Assembly (NCBI GenBank): GCA_900170005.1
Contig: LT827128.1
Location: 992,001-1,056,000, forward strand
Direction: 5' to 3'
DNA from: Gordonibacter massiliensis (ex Traore et al. 2017)
Lineage (GTDB): Bacteria; Actinomycetota; Coriobacteriia; Coriobacteriales; Eggerthellaceae
Length of the DNA stretch: 64,000 nt
Shown here: positions 63,913 to 64,000 of the stretch, one piece after another
Numbering within the stretch: the stretch's first letter is position 1
Layout: each line of letters starts with the position of its first letter
Made by a program: the position numbers and the translations under genes
Notes under the pieces: model-generated
Seen by the model: the letters and a program-made list of their open reading frames with translations, nothing else
Databases searched by the model: none
What the model was told of the DNA's origin: nothing

Positions 63913-64000
63913 CACAATCCCGCATCCTGATCTTGATCAATCAAACCGCCAATCACCGATTATACGATCATTGTAGCTTCCAACTTTTAACTTTACATAA

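Overview
The window looks like chromosome of a high-GC anaerobic gut actinobacterium of the Eggerthellaceae (Eggerthella/Gordonibacter type, Coriobacteriia). The evidence is the strong GC bias, menaquinone synthesis (menA), an Ech-type group 4 [NiFe] hydrogenase, indolepyruvate:ferredoxin oxidoreductase, Tat-exported redox lipoproteins and a molybdopterin oxidoreductase cluster of the kind these bacteria use on small organic substrates. I did not see a transposase, prophage or CRISPR array. The species call is inference.

Layout. 0-4.2 kb: membrane protein, ferrochelatase, coaBC, a cold-shock gene and tRNA-Pro(GGG). 4.2-10.4 kb: a carotenoid-type acyltransferase/glycosyltransferase pair behind a perfect palindrome, an EamA exporter with a divergent LysR, a GlsB-type stress protein and an ECF sigma/DUF4179 pair. 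10.5-21.9 kb: a LysR-headed redox and hydrolase island with two Tat-lipoprotein flavodoxins, a DUF4405 membrane protein, two aldo/keto reductases, two iron-ADH-fold proteins (one without its metal ligands), three lipoprotein alpha/beta hydrolases and a flavoprotein. 22-25 kb: a MATE exporter broken by a CG-run frameshift, behind a structured leader, then a zinc alcohol dehydrogenase.

25.5-31 kb: a six-gene echABCDEF operon whose EchD carries a long Ala/Lys-rich tail. 31-34 kb: a CDP-alcohol phosphatidyltransferase and a VanW protein. 34-42.4 kb: two phenylacetate-CoA ligase/ACT pairs around iorAB, with a D,D-carboxypeptidase and an FHA gene between them. 42.4-48.4 kb: palindromic repeats, a GIY-YIG domain fused in frame to glutamyl-Q-tRNA(Asp) synthetase, a DUF4160/DUF2442 pair, UspA, VanZ and four related small membrane proteins. 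48.5-52.2 kb: menA, a DUF2974 hydrolase, thioesterase, tyrosine phosphatase and PAP2 phosphatase. 52.2-55.5 kb: Ku, a 24-residue membrane-peptide gene with its own promoter and terminator, UvsE fused to a DUF1722-like tail, and a NYN nuclease. 55.6-62.7 kb: a molybdopterin oxidoreductase, its Fe-S partner, VOC protein, MFS carrier and zinc ribbon, divergent from a degenerate Fic/winged-helix regulator. 62.7-64 kb: a small HTH-like protein behind a strong promoter and palindrome, and an unknown membrane protein.

How it fits together: the anaerobic energy genes (Ech, IorAB, PaaK) share low-potential ferredoxin and acyl-CoA chemistry. The redox island and the molybdenum cluster look like accessory substrate-reduction modules, each with its own regulator. 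Several families of palindromic repeats lie between operons.
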